From assembly GCF_002531575.1 (NCBI RefSeq), contig NZ_NWTI01000031.1, positions 16,571 through 80,570 of the forward strand: DNA of 64,000 nt. The letters are read 5' to 3'. Of the stretch, positions 42,277-52,859 are shown one piece after another. This stretch comes from Bradyrhizobium sp. Y36. GTDB lineage: Bacteria > Pseudomonadota > Alphaproteobacteria > Rhizobiales > Xanthobacteraceae. A program made the position numbers and the translations under genes. Under the pieces are notes generated by a model. The model ran no database searches, was not told the origin of the DNA, and saw only the letters and a list, made by a program, of their open reading frames with translations. How positions within the stretch are numbered: the first letter of the stretch is position 1; each line of letters begins with the position of its first letter.

Positions 42277-43712
42277 CAGAACCGGAAATAGATGAATTCG
42301 CTGTGGCTCTGGATGCCCAGAATGCCGAAGGCAAGCACCAGCGACGCCGCATAGAGCACCAGCGGCCGCATGCGCCCGGCCCGCAGCGTCTCGCCGACCC
42401 TGCGGTTGTCGTGGTCATATCCCATGATGCCTTGCGTGTTCGGCGCCAGCCACACCAGCGCGGCGTAGATCGCGACCAGCACCAGCGCCGCGATCTCCTC
42501 GCGGCCGAACACGATGCTGGAGGGATCGGCCATGGCACCGAGAATGCGCATGGCCCAATCGATCCGCTCAGTGCGGAAGAACACCCAGGCGACGACGACG
42601 GCGAGGAACGTCAGCACGGCGCCCACGATGCGGACCGGACGCGCAAGCGGCGACGGGATGGTCGGCACCAGCGCATTGAAGCCGTGATTGATACAGAGAT
42701 AGGCCCCGTGCAGCGCGCCCCACACCACGAAGGTCCAGGCCGCGCCGTGCCAGAGCCCGCCGAGCAGCATCGTGATCAGCAGGTTGACGTAGCGCAGCAC
42801 GCGTCCCCTGCGGTTGCCGCCGAGCGGGATGTAGAGATAGTCGCGCAGGAACTGCGACAGCGTCATGTGCCAGCGCCGCCAGAAATCGACGATGCTGGTG
42901 GCCTTGTAAGGCGAATTGAAATTGACCGGCAGGAAGATGCCGAACATCAGCGAGATCCCGATGGCCATGTCGGAATAGCCGGAGAAGTCGAAATAGAGCT
43001 GGAAGGTGTAGGCGAGCGCACCCAGCCAGGCCTGATCGAAGCTCGGCGAGCGCGCCTCGAAGGCGAGCGCGACCAGCGGCTGGATGCCGTCGGCGAGGCA
43101 GGTCTTCTTGAACAGGCCGATGGCGAAGATGATGACGCCGCACAGGATCAGATGGCCGTCCGGGCGCTTGGTCTCCTCGCGCTCGAATTGCGGGATCATG
43201 TCCTTGTGGTGGAGAATCGGCCCCGCGATCAGATGCGGGAAGTACGTCACGAACAGCGCGTAATGCGGCAGCGCATAGGCCGCGACCCGGCCGCGATAAG
43301 CGTCCACCAGGAACGCGATCTGGGTGAAGGTGTAGAAGGAGATGCCGACCGGCAGCAGGATGTGAACGGCGGCATGCGTGCCGAACAGGGCGTTGAGGTT
43401 CTCGGCGACGAATCCGGCATATTTGAAGATGCCGAGCACGAGCAGATCGCCGGCGACGCCGAGCGCGAGCGCGGCTTTGCGCTGTGACGGGCCGAGCTTC
43501 GCCACGATCAGGAGATGGCCGACGCCGTAATTGAAGGCGATCGAGAGCAGCAGAAGGCCTGAGAACTGCCAGCTGCCGATGGCGTAGAAGGCGATCGAGG
43601 CCAGCGCCAGCCAGATCACAGGGGTGAGATTGCTGCGCCGCCCGAGCCAGAAATAGCCGGCCAGCACGACCGGGAGGAACAGCAGGATGAACGGGTAGGA
43701 ATTGAACAGCAT
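42276..43712 (-). CDS. MBOAT-family O-acyltransferase (AlgI type)
   Basis: This 478-residue inner-membrane protein has about ten hydrophobic helices. It starts MLFNSYPFILLFLP, the usual AlgI-like start, and has YFPHLIAGPILHH, FDFSGYSDMAIG, DFWRRWHMTLSQFLRDYLYIP and the catalytic-histidine string GGLWHGAAWTFVVWG. AlgI-type MBOATs move acetyl groups from the cytoplasm to periplasmic polysaccharide. The gene is coupled to the SGNH partner. The longer ORF to 44756 is rejected because the extra part is antisense to the protease gene. The ribosome site is weak. Confidence 0.93.
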   Translation of the reverse strand: MLFNSYPFILLFLPVVLAGYFWLGRRSNLTPVIWLALASIAFYAIGSWQFSGLLLLSIAFNYGVGHLLIVAKLGPSQRKAALALGVAGDLLVLGIFKYAGFVAENLNALFGTHAAVHILLPVGISFYTFTQIAFLVDAYRGRVAAYALPHYALFVTYFPHLIAGPILHHKDMIPQFEREETKRPDGHLILCGVIIFAIGLFKKTCLADGIQPLVALAFEARSPSFDQAWLGALAYTFQLYFDFSGYSDMAIGISLMFGIFLPVNFNSPYKATSIVDFWRRWHMTLSQFLRDYLYIPLGGNRRGRVLRYVNLLITMLLGGLWHGAAWTFVVWGALHGAYLCINHGFNALVPTIPSPLARPVRIVGAVLTFLAVVVAWVFFRTERIDWAMRILGAMADPSSIVFGREEIAALVLVAIYAALVWLAPNTQGIMGYDHDNRRVGETLRAGRMRPLVLYAASLVLAFGILGIQSHSEFIYFRF

Positions 43713-43872
43713 CAGGCTGGACCGCGTGGGAATATGGCCCCTCAAAGCACACAAGGCGCCGATCAACAACCCGGTGCCTCGACACCGTCCTGGCACCGTC
43801 CTTGTCGTAGCCACGCTGGCAATTCGCGTGCCTGTCGCCATATTATGGGCGACCAGCCGCCTTCCATGGCCG

Positions 43873-43956
43873 TCGTTGCCGGGCTCGACCCGGCAATTCA
43901 TCGCTAAGAGATCTCGTCCTTGATGGATGCGCGGATCAAGCCCGCGCATGACGAGG
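43873..43956. repeat. Paired short hairpins in the MBOAT/oligopeptidase gap
   Basis: TGCCGGG and CCCGGCA (43877-43895), and ATGCGCGG and CCGCGCAT (43927-43949). This two-hairpin design looks like another intergenic repeat type. It lies upstream of the oligopeptidase B start at 43986 and inside the false N-terminal extension of that ORF. Confidence 0.6.
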
Positions 43957-43985
43957 TGAGTTTCCGTAAGACGAACGAGGACCGA

Positions 43986-46091
43986 GTGACCGAAGCCAAG
44001 ACCCCTTCCCAGCCCCCCGTCGCCCCGCGCCGGCCGCACTCCTTCACGCATCACGGCATCACCGTGACCGACGACTATGCGTGGTTGAAGGACGCGAAAT
44101 GGCAGGAGGTGCTGCGCAACCCTGCGGTGCTCGACCCCGATATCCGCAAATATCTGGATGAGGAGAACGTCTACACCGAGAGCCTGCTCGGCCACACCGC
44201 GGGCCTGCAGAAGACGCTGGTGCGCGAGATGCGCGGCCGGATCAAGGAGGACGATTCCAGCGTGCCGTCGCCGGACGGGCCGTTCGCCTATTTCCGCAGG
44301 TTCCGCGAGGGCGGGCAGCACGAGCTGTTCGGCCGCGTGCCGCGCGACGGCGGCGAGAGCGAAATCGTGCTCGACGGCGACGCGCTCGCCAAGGACCACA
44401 AATATTTCAAGTTCGGCGGCAGCCGGCACTCCTATGATCACAAGCTGCACGCCTGGAGCGCGGACACCAAGGGCTCGGAATATTTTTCGATCCGCGTGCG
44501 CGACTGGGCAACGGGAAAGGATCTCGACGATCTCGTCGAGGAGACCGACGGCGGCGTGGTCTGGGCGGCGGATGCGAAGTCCTTCTTCTATGTGCGGCTC
44601 GACGACAACCACCGGCCGATGCAGGTGTGGCGGCACAGGCTCGGCACCAGGCAGGCCGACGACACGCTGATCTATGAAGAGCAGGATTCCGGATGGTTCA
44701 CCCATCTGCACGAGAGCACCAGCGGCCGCTTCTGCGTGATCGCGGGCGGCGACCACGAGACGTCAGAACAGCGGCTGATCGATCTTGCGAACCCCGAGGC
44801 GCCGCCGCGCCTGGTCGCGGCGCGCGAGGAAGGCGTGCAATATTCGCTGGCCGATCGCGGCGATCAGCTTTTCATCCTCACCAATGCGGATGATGCCATC
44901 GACTTCAAGATCGTCACGGCGCCGCTTGACTCGCCCGAGCGCAAGAACTGGCGCGATTTGATCCCCTATCGCCCCGGCATCTACATCATCGATCTCGATC
45001 TCTACGCGGGACATCTGGTGCGGCTGGAGCGCGCCAACGCGCTGCCGTCGATCGTGATCCGCGATCTCGCGTCCAACGAAGAGCACGCGATCGCCTTCGA
45101 CGAGGCCGCCTATTCGCTGGACACCATGGGCTCCTACGAGTTCGAGACGACGCATTTGCGCTTCGCTTACTCGTCGATGACGACGCCGTCGGAAGTCTAT
45201 GATTACGACATGGTCAAGCGCACGAGGACCTTGCGCAAGCGCCAGGAGATTCCGTCGGGCCATGACGCAGCCGACTACGTCACCACGCGCATCATGGCGA
45301 AGGCGCATGACGGCGCCGAGGTGCCGGTGTCGATCCTCTATCGCCGCGGGCTGAAGCTCGACGGCTCGGCGCCGCTGCTGCTCTACGGCTACGGCTCCTA
45401 CGGCATGGCGATGCCGGCCTCGTTCAACGCCAACCGCCTGTCGCTGGTCGACCGCGGCTTCGTCTACGCCATCGCCCATATCCGCGGCGGCGCCGACAAG
45501 GGCTGGGGCTGGTATCTCGACGGCAAGCGCGAGAAGAAGACCAACTCGTTCGACGATTTCGCCGCCAGCGCCCGCGCGCTGATCGCTGCGAACTACACCA
45601 GCGCGAAACGCATCGTCGGCCATGGCGGCTCGGCCGGCGGCATGCTGATGGGCGCGGTCGCCAACCGCGCCGGCGACTTGTTCGCCGGCATCGTCGCCGA
45701 GGTGCCGTTCGTCGACGTGCTCAACACCATGCTCGACGACACGCTGCCGCTGACGCCGCCGGAATGGCCCGAGTGGGGCAACCCGATCGAGAGCGAGAAG
45801 GATTTTCGCACCATCCTGTCCTACTCGCCCTACGACAATGTCGCGGCGAAGGACTATCCGGCGATCCTGGCGATGGGCGGCCTGACCGATCCGCGCGTCA
45901 CCTATTGGGAGCCCGCCAAGTGGATTGCGCGTCTGCGCGCGACGATGAGCGGCGGCGGCCCGGTTCTCCTGCGCACCAACATGGGCGCCGGCCACGGCGG
46001 CGCCTCGGGGCGGTTCGATCGGCTCGACGAGGTCGCGATCGTCTACGCGTTCGCGTTGTGGGCGGCGGGGATGGCAGAGGCCGGGGTTTAA
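43986..46091 (+). CDS. ptrB: Oligopeptidase B / S9A-family serine peptidase
   Basis: This 701-residue enzyme has an N-terminal beta-propeller (starts PHSFTHHGITVTDDYAWL, with YLDEENVYTESLLG near 70) and a C-terminal hydrolase. The catalytic Ser lies in GHGGSAGGMLMG, the Asp in MGGLTDPRVTYWEP and the His in NMGAGHGGASGR near the end. The conserved LLYGYGSYG and IRGGADKGWGWY strings are present. It cleaves short peptides after basic residues in the cytoplasm. The GTG at 43986 with GAGG five bases upstream was chosen; the in-frame extension to 43920 is repeat DNA. Confidence 0.93.
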   Translation: MTEAKTPSQPPVAPRRPHSFTHHGITVTDDYAWLKDAKWQEVLRNPAVLDPDIRKYLDEENVYTESLLGHTAGLQKTLVREMRGRIKEDDSSVPSPDGPFAYFRRFREGGQHELFGRVPRDGGESEIVLDGDALAKDHKYFKFGGSRHSYDHKLHAWSADTKGSEYFSIRVRDWATGKDLDDLVEETDGGVVWAADAKSFFYVRLDDNHRPMQVWRHRLGTRQADDTLIYEEQDSGWFTHLHESTSGRFCVIAGGDHETSEQRLIDLANPEAPPRLVAAREEGVQYSLADRGDQLFILTNADDAIDFKIVTAPLDSPERKNWRDLIPYRPGIYIIDLDLYAGHLVRLERANALPSIVIRDLASNEEHAIAFDEAAYSLDTMGSYEFETTHLRFAYSSMTTPSEVYDYDMVKRTRTLRKRQEIPSGHDAADYVTTRIMAKAHDGAEVPVSILYRRGLKLDGSAPLLLYGYGSYGMAMPASFNANRLSLVDRGFVYAIAHIRGGADKGWGWYLDGKREKKTNSFDDFAASARALIAANYTSAKRIVGHGGSAGGMLMGAVANRAGDLFAGIVAEVPFVDVLNTMLDDTLPLTPPEWPEWGNPIESEKDFRTILSYSPYDNVAAKDYPAILAMGGLTDPRVTYWEPAKWIARLRATMSGGGPVLLRTNMGAGHGGASGRFDRLDEVAIVYAFALWAAGMAEAGV

Positions 46092-46105
46092 GGCTCCAGC
46101 GTAGC

Positions 46106-46262
46106 CACACACTCATCTCGTCGTCCCCGCGCAGGCGGGGACCCATACCGCGTGATCTTTCGAGGGAGTGCTGGAGCGGCACCGACGAAGAACTATTCAC
46201 CTCTAGTCTTCGTCAAACTGCTCCCTCGGGTTATCGGTCCCGGCTTTCGCCGGGGCGACGGT
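46106..46262. repeat. Intergenic repeat with hairpin after oligopeptidase B
   Basis: GTCCCCGC and GCGGGGAC (46123-46142) form a tight hairpin shortly after the stop. A matching end GTCCCGGCTTTCGCCGGGG is near 46240-46260. The pair resembles a dispersed palindromic element with a spacer. It could end transcription of the gene. Confidence 0.65.
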
Positions 46263-46264
46263 CT

Positions 46265-46355
46265 CGTAGGGTGGGCAAAGGCGCGAAGCGCCGTGCCCAC
46301 GTCTTTTCTCATTTCCACGAGAACGTGGGCACGCTTCGCTTTGCCCACCCTACGG
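46265..46355. repeat. Imperfect palindromic repeat, family D copy 2
   Basis: CGTAGGGTGGGCAAAG and CTTTGCCCACCCTACG arms, with inner GTGCCCACGT and ACGTGGGCAC. A looser copy is at 26231-26321. It lies between convergent genes (oligopeptidase B and the SMP-30 gene). Confidence 0.9.
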
Positions 46356-46378
46356 CAGCTCGGCTCGTCGCTGCTGCC

Positions 46379-47470
46379 TCACACCGCCCCGTGCGCCTCG
46401 ACATACAGCGCATACACCGAATGGCTGCTCGCCATGTAGAGCCGGTTGTTCTTCGGACCGCCGAAGCAGAGATTGGCGCAGCGCTCGGGCAGCTTGATGA
46501 AGGCGAGCGGCTTGCCTTCTGAATTGAACACCATGACGCCGTCGAGATCCTCCGGCCTGCCCTTGAGCTGAAACACCTTGCGGCCGCCGACATCACTCGG
46601 CTCACCCTGCAGCGCGCCGTTGGAGCCCCAGCCGCACCAGAGGTTGCCGTCGCGGTCGACTCGGAAACCGTCGAGCGAGCCCTGGTCGGCGGCGTCGATC
46701 AGCTTGGTCTTGCCGCTGAGCGCGCCGTCGTCGCCGACATTGTAGCTCCAGATGCTGCGGTTGGGCGTGCCCTTCCACTCGACGATGTAGAGCTTCTTCT
46801 CGTCCGGCGAGAAGGCAAGGCCGTTCGGGTTGACGAGGTCGGTGAGCACCGCGCTGATCTTGCCGTCCTTGGCGATGCGGTAGACGTTGGTGGTGGCCTG
46901 CTCGGCCTTCTCCTTCTTGCCCTCCCACTCGCCGTTGATGCCGAACAAGGGATCGGTGAACCAGACGCTGTCGTCGGATTTCACCACGATGTCGTTCGGC
47001 GCGTTCAGCCGCTTGCCCTCGAACTTGTCGGCGAGCACGGTGATCCTGCCGTCCTTCTCGGTGCGGGTGATGCGGCGGGTGACGGAGTGCTCGCAAGTGA
47101 CGAGGCGACCCTGGCGGTCGCGCGCATTGCCATTGGCGTAGTTGGCGTTGGCGCGGAACACGCTGGTTTGCCCGGTCTTCTCGTCGAACTTCATGATCCG
47201 GTTGTTGGGGATGTCCGAGAACAGGAGATAGCCGCCTTCGGGGAAGTAGGCGGGGCCTTCGGCCCAGCGCATGCCCGATGCGACCTGCTCGACGGTCGAG
47301 GAATAGAGCCGGTATTTTGCAAAGCTCGGATCGAGGATCTGGACGGCGGGATCGGGATAGCGCTGGTTCGGCGTGAACGGGAACGACTGGGCGCCCGCGG
47401 CGCGGGCGAGAAGCACTGATGCTGCCGCCGCGCCAGCGCCGGCCATGAGGTTACGTCGCGTAAAGGTCAT
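46379..47470 (-). CDS. Tat-exported SMP-30/gluconolactonase-family protein
   Basis: This 363-residue protein has a twin-arginine signal (TRRNLMAGAGAAAASVLLARA, about 4-28). The six-bladed propeller shows MRWAEGPAYFPEGGYLLFSDIPNNRIMKFD (metal Glu), NGNARDRQGRLVTCEH, KRLNAPNDIVVKSDDSVWFTDP (Asn and Asp) and PNGLAFSPDEKKLYIVEW. These are the metal ligands of lactone-hydrolysing SMP-30 enzymes. It would act in the periplasm on a sugar lactone or similar. The ATG at 47470 has GGGAGGA upstream. It follows an RraA-like gene and a dehydratase gene. Confidence 0.9.
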   Translation of the reverse strand: MTFTRRNLMAGAGAAAASVLLARAAGAQSFPFTPNQRYPDPAVQILDPSFAKYRLYSSTVEQVASGMRWAEGPAYFPEGGYLLFSDIPNNRIMKFDEKTGQTSVFRANANYANGNARDRQGRLVTCEHSVTRRITRTEKDGRITVLADKFEGKRLNAPNDIVVKSDDSVWFTDPLFGINGEWEGKKEKAEQATTNVYRIAKDGKISAVLTDLVNPNGLAFSPDEKKLYIVEWKGTPNRSIWSYNVGDDGALSGKTKLIDAADQGSLDGFRVDRDGNLWCGWGSNGALQGEPSDVGGRKVFQLKGRPEDLDGVMVFNSEGKPLAFIKLPERCANLCFGGPKNNRLYMASSHSVYALYVEAHGAV

Positions 47471-47554
47471 GGAAGTCCTCCCTGCTTGCTAAAAGGCCGG
47501 CGCTTGATGTGGCCGGCCTGTTTCTTGAACGAACTGATTTCGACGCGATCGGCC

Positions 47555-48274
47555 TTAGCGCCCGTTCTTCTTCCGCCATTCCGCGAAATCGGTGAGCGTC
47601 TGCGGGTCGGTGGCGGGATAGAGACCGAAAATACCGCGGCCCTTGCCGACCTCCTCGGTAACGAAATCCTCGAACGCGGTCATCTCGAAGGTCTCGTTGG
47701 CGATCTCGTCAGCGAGATGGGCGGGAATCACGATGACGCCGTCGGCATCGCCGAGGATGACGTCGCCGGGAAACACCGGCGCATCGCCGCAGCCGATCGG
47801 GACGTTGATCTCGATCGCCTGGTGCAGCGTGAGGTTCGTCGGCGCGCTTGGGCGGTGATGATAGGCGGGGATGCCGAGCTTGGCGATCTCCGCGGAATCG
47901 CGAAAGCCGCCGTCGGTGACGACGCCGGCAACGCCGCGCTTCATCAGCCGCGTCACCAGGATCGCGCCGGCCGAGGCCGCGCGCGCGTCCTTGCGGCTGT
48001 CCATCACCAGCACCGCGCCGGGTGGGCAGTCCTCGACCGCCTTGCGCTGCGGGTGGGAGCGATCCTTGAACACGTCGATGGTGTTGAGGTCCTCGCGCGC
48101 CGGCATGTAGCGCAACGTGAAGGCCTCGCCGACCATGGTCGGCTGGTCGGCGCCGAGCGGATGCACGTCCTGGATCATCTGGATGCGCAGACCGCGCTTG
48201 AACAGCGCGGTGGCGACGGTGGCGGTGGAGACGGATTTGAGCTTGGTGCGGGTGGCGTCGCTGAGTTTGGTCAT
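47555..48274 (-). CDS. RraA-fold protein, probable aldolase-type enzyme
   Basis: This 239-residue protein has the RraA/HMG-aldolase fold marks GAILVTRLMKRGVAGVVTDGGFRDSAEI (the GGxRD motif), INVPIGCGDAPVFPGDVILGDADGVIVIP and an N-terminal STATVATALFKRG. True RraA, which inhibits RNase E, is shorter. The longer members with GGxRD act as class II pyruvate aldolases or decarboxylases on keto-acids. Being next to a dehydratase and a lactonase, it probably cleaves a 2-keto-3-deoxy acid. The ATG at 48274 was picked over 48361, which lies in repeat DNA; its ribosome site is weak. Confidence 0.82.
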   Translation of the reverse strand: MTKLSDATRTKLKSVSTATVATALFKRGLRIQMIQDVHPLGADQPTMVGEAFTLRYMPAREDLNTIDVFKDRSHPQRKAVEDCPPGAVLVMDSRKDARAASAGAILVTRLMKRGVAGVVTDGGFRDSAEIAKLGIPAYHHRPSAPTNLTLHQAIEINVPIGCGDAPVFPGDVILGDADGVIVIPAHLADEIANETFEMTAFEDFVTEEVGKGRGIFGLYPATDPQTLTDFAEWRKKNGR

Positions 48275-48292
48275 CGTGTGCTCTCTCTGGTC

Positions 48293-48375
48293 GTCATTCC
48301 GGGGCGCTCGCGTCAGCGAGCGAACCCGGAATCTCGAGGTTCCGGGTTCGATGCTTCGCATCGCCCCGGAACGAC
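48293..48375. repeat. Imperfect palindromic intergenic repeat, family A copy 3
   Basis: Outer GTCATTCCGGGGCG and CGCCCCGGAACGAC arms and inner AACCCGGAA and TTCCGGGTT pairs. It lies between the dehydratase stop (48380) and the RraA-like start (48274), inside a gene series that otherwise looks like one operon. Confidence 0.88.
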
Positions 48376-48379
48376 GGTG

Positions 48380-50112
<1,733 letters not shown>

Positions 50113-50116
<4 letters not shown>

Positions 50117-50973
50117 GATTGGGTGCCCCATTTTTGCACGGTGTTCCGCTCGATGGCGCGGAAGATCAGGTTCTCGACAAAGAGCCCGATGATGATCACC
50201 GTCAAGAGGCCCGCGAACACGGCGGGTATGTCGAGCAGATTGCGGTTCTCGAAGATGAACCAGCCGAGCCCGCCCTGCCCCGACGACACGCCGAACACCA
50301 GTTCGGCCGCGATCAGCGTACGCCAGGCGAAGGCCCAGCCGATCTTGAGGCCGGTGAGGATCGAGCCGAAGGCGGCCGGGATCAGGATCTTGGCGACGTA
50401 AGGCAAGCCGCTCAGACCGTAATTGCGGCCGACCATGCGCAGCGTGTTCGACACGCTCTTGAAGCCGGAATGGGTGTTGAGCGCCACCGGCCACAGCACG
50501 GAGTGGATCAGCACGAAGACGAGGCTGCCATTGCCGAGACCGAACCAGATCAGCGCGAGCGGCAGCAGCGCGATCGCCGGCAGCGGGTTGAACATCGCCG
50601 TGACCGTTTCCAGGAAATCGGTGCCGATGCGGGTGGAGATCGCGAGAATGGTGAAGATCGCAGCGAGCACGATGCCGGCCGAATAGCCCATGAACAGGAC
50701 CTTCAGCGAGGTCCAGGCTCGCATCGGTATGGTGCCGTCCTTGACGCGGTCGATCAGCGTGAGCGCGGTATCGTGCAGCGTCGGGAACAGCAGGGGGTTG
50801 TCCAGAGTGACGCCGTAGGCTTCCCAGACCGCTGCCAGGAACAGGATGATGACCGACTTGCGGACGAAGCCGTCGTTCCAGAGCATTTCAGGCACGCTGA
50901 GCTTGCGCTCGACCTCGCCCGTACCGATCGCGGCAGCCGACGCGTCACGCAGCAAAATTCTCGCTTCGCCCAT
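50113..50973 (-). CDS. ABC transporter permease, NitT/TauT type
   Basis: This 286-residue inner-membrane protein has about six helices: SVIILFLAAVWEAYGV, SLKVLFMGYSAGIVLAAIFTIL, NPLPAIALLPLALIWFGLGN (the EAA-like coupling region), AWRTLIAAELVFG and AVFAGLLTVIIIGLFVENLIF. The pattern is that of SsuC/TauC/NrtB permeases. The ATG at 50973 has GAGGGAG upstream and lies 11 bases after the ATPase stop. It overlaps the dehydratase start by four bases. Confidence 0.93.
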
Positions 50974-50984
50974 GGCAGGCTCCC

Positions 50985-51746
50985 TCAATGCGCGGTGGCT
51001 TCGCCGGCGAACAGGAGATCGTGGATCTCCTTCTCCAGCCGGCCGGCGCTGCCGTCTTCGCTTCCGACCTTGTCGACGTCGATCACCTCGGCCTTGACGC
51101 GGCCGGGATGCGGCGACAGCAGCAGGATGCGGTTGCCGATGCGGATCGCCTCGGCAATCGAATGAGTCACGAACAGCACGGTGAACTTGGTCTCGCTCCA
51201 GAGCTGGAGCAGTTCGTCCTGGCAGGTCCGGCGCGTCAGCGCGTCCAGCGCGGCGAACGGCTCGTCCATCAGGAGGATGTCCGGCTCCATCGCCATGCCG
51301 CGCGCGATCGCGACGCGCTGCTTCATGCCGCCGGAGAGCGTGTGCGGATAGGCGTCGACCACGCGGGTGAGGCCGACCTTCTCGATATAGGCCCGCGCGC
51401 GTTCCTCGGCGTCCTTGCGCGACAGTTTTCGCGCAGTCAGCAGCGGAAACATGACGTTGGCGAGCACGCTCTTCCAGGGCAGCAGCTGGTCGAACTCCTG
51501 GAAGATCATCATGCGGTCGGCGCCGGGGCCGCGGATCTCGCGTCCACTGATGCTCATGCGCCCCTCGCTCGGGCTCATATAGCCGCCGACCGCCTTGAGC
51601 AGCGTGGACTTGCCGCAGCCGGAAGGGCCGAGCAGCACGAAGCGGTCGGACTTGTCGACCGTGAAACTCACCCTCTCCGTGGCGGTGACGACGGCGCTGG
51701 AGGTCTTGTAGCGCAGCGTCACCCCACTGACGTCGAGCAGCGCCAT
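50985..51746 (-). CDS. ABC transporter ATPase, NitT/TauT type
   Basis: This 253-residue ATP-binding subunit has Walker A GPSGCGKSTLL (about 40-50), signature LSGGMKQRVAIARG, Walker B ILLMDEPFAALD and the switch His in FVTHSIAEAI. Length and order match SsuB/TauB/NrtD. It powers uptake with the permease and binding protein. Its start overlaps the binding-protein stop in TGATG, so translation is coupled. Confidence 0.95.
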   Translation of the reverse strand: MALLDVSGVTLRYKTSSAVVTATERVSFTVDKSDRFVLLGPSGCGKSTLLKAVGGYMSPSEGRMSISGREIRGPGADRMMIFQEFDQLLPWKSVLANVMFPLLTARKLSRKDAEERARAYIEKVGLTRVVDAYPHTLSGGMKQRVAIARGMAMEPDILLMDEPFAALDALTRRTCQDELLQLWSETKFTVLFVTHSIAEAIRIGNRILLLSPHPGRVKAEVIDVDKVGSEDGSAGRLEKEIHDLLFAGEATAH

Positions 51747-52765
51747 CAGTTGCCCTTCAGGTCGTGCGCGACGGGGAGATAATAGTCCGTCCAGGCCTTG
51801 GGCTGGTTCTTCAGCGTGCCGGTCTTGAACAGATGGGCGGCGAACTTCATCGTGCCCTGCGGCTCGAGATTCCACTCCATCATGCCGGGCTCCTTGAGGA
51901 GATCGAGCAGCTCTTCCACCGAGGTCTTGTCGCCGGTGATCTCCTTGTAGATCTCGACCGCCTGCCTGGTGTCGCTGCGGATCAGGTCCTGCGCTTCCTT
52001 GGTGGCGTCGCGCACGGCCTGGATGATCTTCGGGTTGGCGTCGGCGAATTTCGTGGTGGTGAAGAACTGGGCCTGGCTGAGCGGCCCGCCCATCACGTCC
52101 GGCGACGACAGCACGATATGCGCGCCCGGCACGTTCTTCAGCTCCAGGAAGGTGAAGGGCGGGATCGAGAAGTGGTTGTGCACCTCGTGCTTGGGATTGG
52201 ACAGTGCCGCATAGGCGTCGGGATGGCCGAGCTGCACGGTGTTGGCATCGAGCTTCGACCATTGGTCGGCACCGAAGGCCTCGGCCGCCGCGATCTGGAG
52301 CACGATCGCCTGCGTGGACACCTTCACGGTCGGCACCGCGATCTTGTCCGCCGGGCCAAAATCCTTGATCGACTTGATGTTGGCGTCGCGGCTGATCAGC
52401 GTCATCGGCTGCGCTGACGTGGCGACGATGCCCTTCACGCCGCCGCGGGTGCGGTCCCATAGCAGCAGCAAATTGCCGGTGCCGGTGTTGAGAATGTCGA
52501 CGCCGCCCGCGAGCAGCGCATCGGTCTGCGCGCCGCCGCCGGAGAAGGTGACCCATTTCGTGGTGACGCCCGCGAGGCCGAGCGAGGCTGCGTGCTTCTC
52601 GATCAGCTTCAGCTTCTCCATGATGTGGCTCGGCATGTAGAAAATGCCGGGCTGGCGCGATAGCGCGATCTCGGACTTCTGCTGCGCCCGCGCCGGCGAG
52701 GCTGCCAGCACGGTTGCGACGATCAGGGCGATGGCGGCTGCGCCACGCTGAAATGGCTTGATCAT
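51746..52765 (-). CDS. ABC transporter substrate-binding protein, NitT/TauT type
   Basis: This 339-residue exported protein has a signal peptide (about 1-27, ending ARA). The mature part has the SsuA/NMT1-like pattern: IFYMPSHIMEKLKLIEKHAA, DALLAGGVDILNTGTGNLLLLWDRT, DANIKSIKDFGPADKIAVPT and PDVMGGPLSQAQFFTTTKFADANP. Such proteins bind sulphonates, nitrate, pyrimidine precursors or aromatic acids; the ligand is not clear here. GGAGGAAA precedes the ATG. It is the first gene of the ABC-dehydratase series and starts 42 bases from the 26-base palindrome. Confidence 0.93.
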   Translation of the reverse strand: MIKPFQRGAAAIALIVATVLAASPARAQQKSEIALSRQPGIFYMPSHIMEKLKLIEKHAASLGLAGVTTKWVTFSGGGAQTDALLAGGVDILNTGTGNLLLLWDRTRGGVKGIVATSAQPMTLISRDANIKSIKDFGPADKIAVPTVKVSTQAIVLQIAAAEAFGADQWSKLDANTVQLGHPDAYAALSNPKHEVHNHFSIPPFTFLELKNVPGAHIVLSSPDVMGGPLSQAQFFTTTKFADANPKIIQAVRDATKEAQDLIRSDTRQAVEIYKEITGDKTSVEELLDLLKEPGMMEWNLEPQGTMKFAAHLFKTGTLKNQPKAWTDYYLPVAHDLKGN

Positions 52766-52807
52766 AGTTGTTCGTTTCCTCCGGCCGCCATTGACGAGCG
52801 ATCCTGG

Positions 52808-52833
52808 TGATGCACTAATGCATTAGTGCATCA
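52808..52833. promoter_or_regulatory. Perfect 26-bp palindrome, probable operator of the GntR regulator
   Basis: The half-site TGATGCACTAATG is followed directly by its exact complement, centred at 52820/52821. It lies between the divergent ABC operon (start 52765) and the GntR gene (start 52860), so a dimer bound here could repress both. This is the strongest operator candidate in the window. Contact with this GntR protein is inferred from position. Confidence 0.8.
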
Positions 52834-52859
52834 AAGGCAAGTCTGCCGGAGCCCTTCGC

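Noticed and set aside
43920..43985. Upstream start of the oligopeptidase B ORF
   Set aside because: The first 22 codons come from a hairpin repeat; GTG 43986 has a proper ribosome site.
43713..44756. N-terminal extension of the MBOAT ORF
   Set aside because: It covers repeat DNA and is antisense to oligopeptidase B; AlgI-type proteins start at MLFNSYPF.
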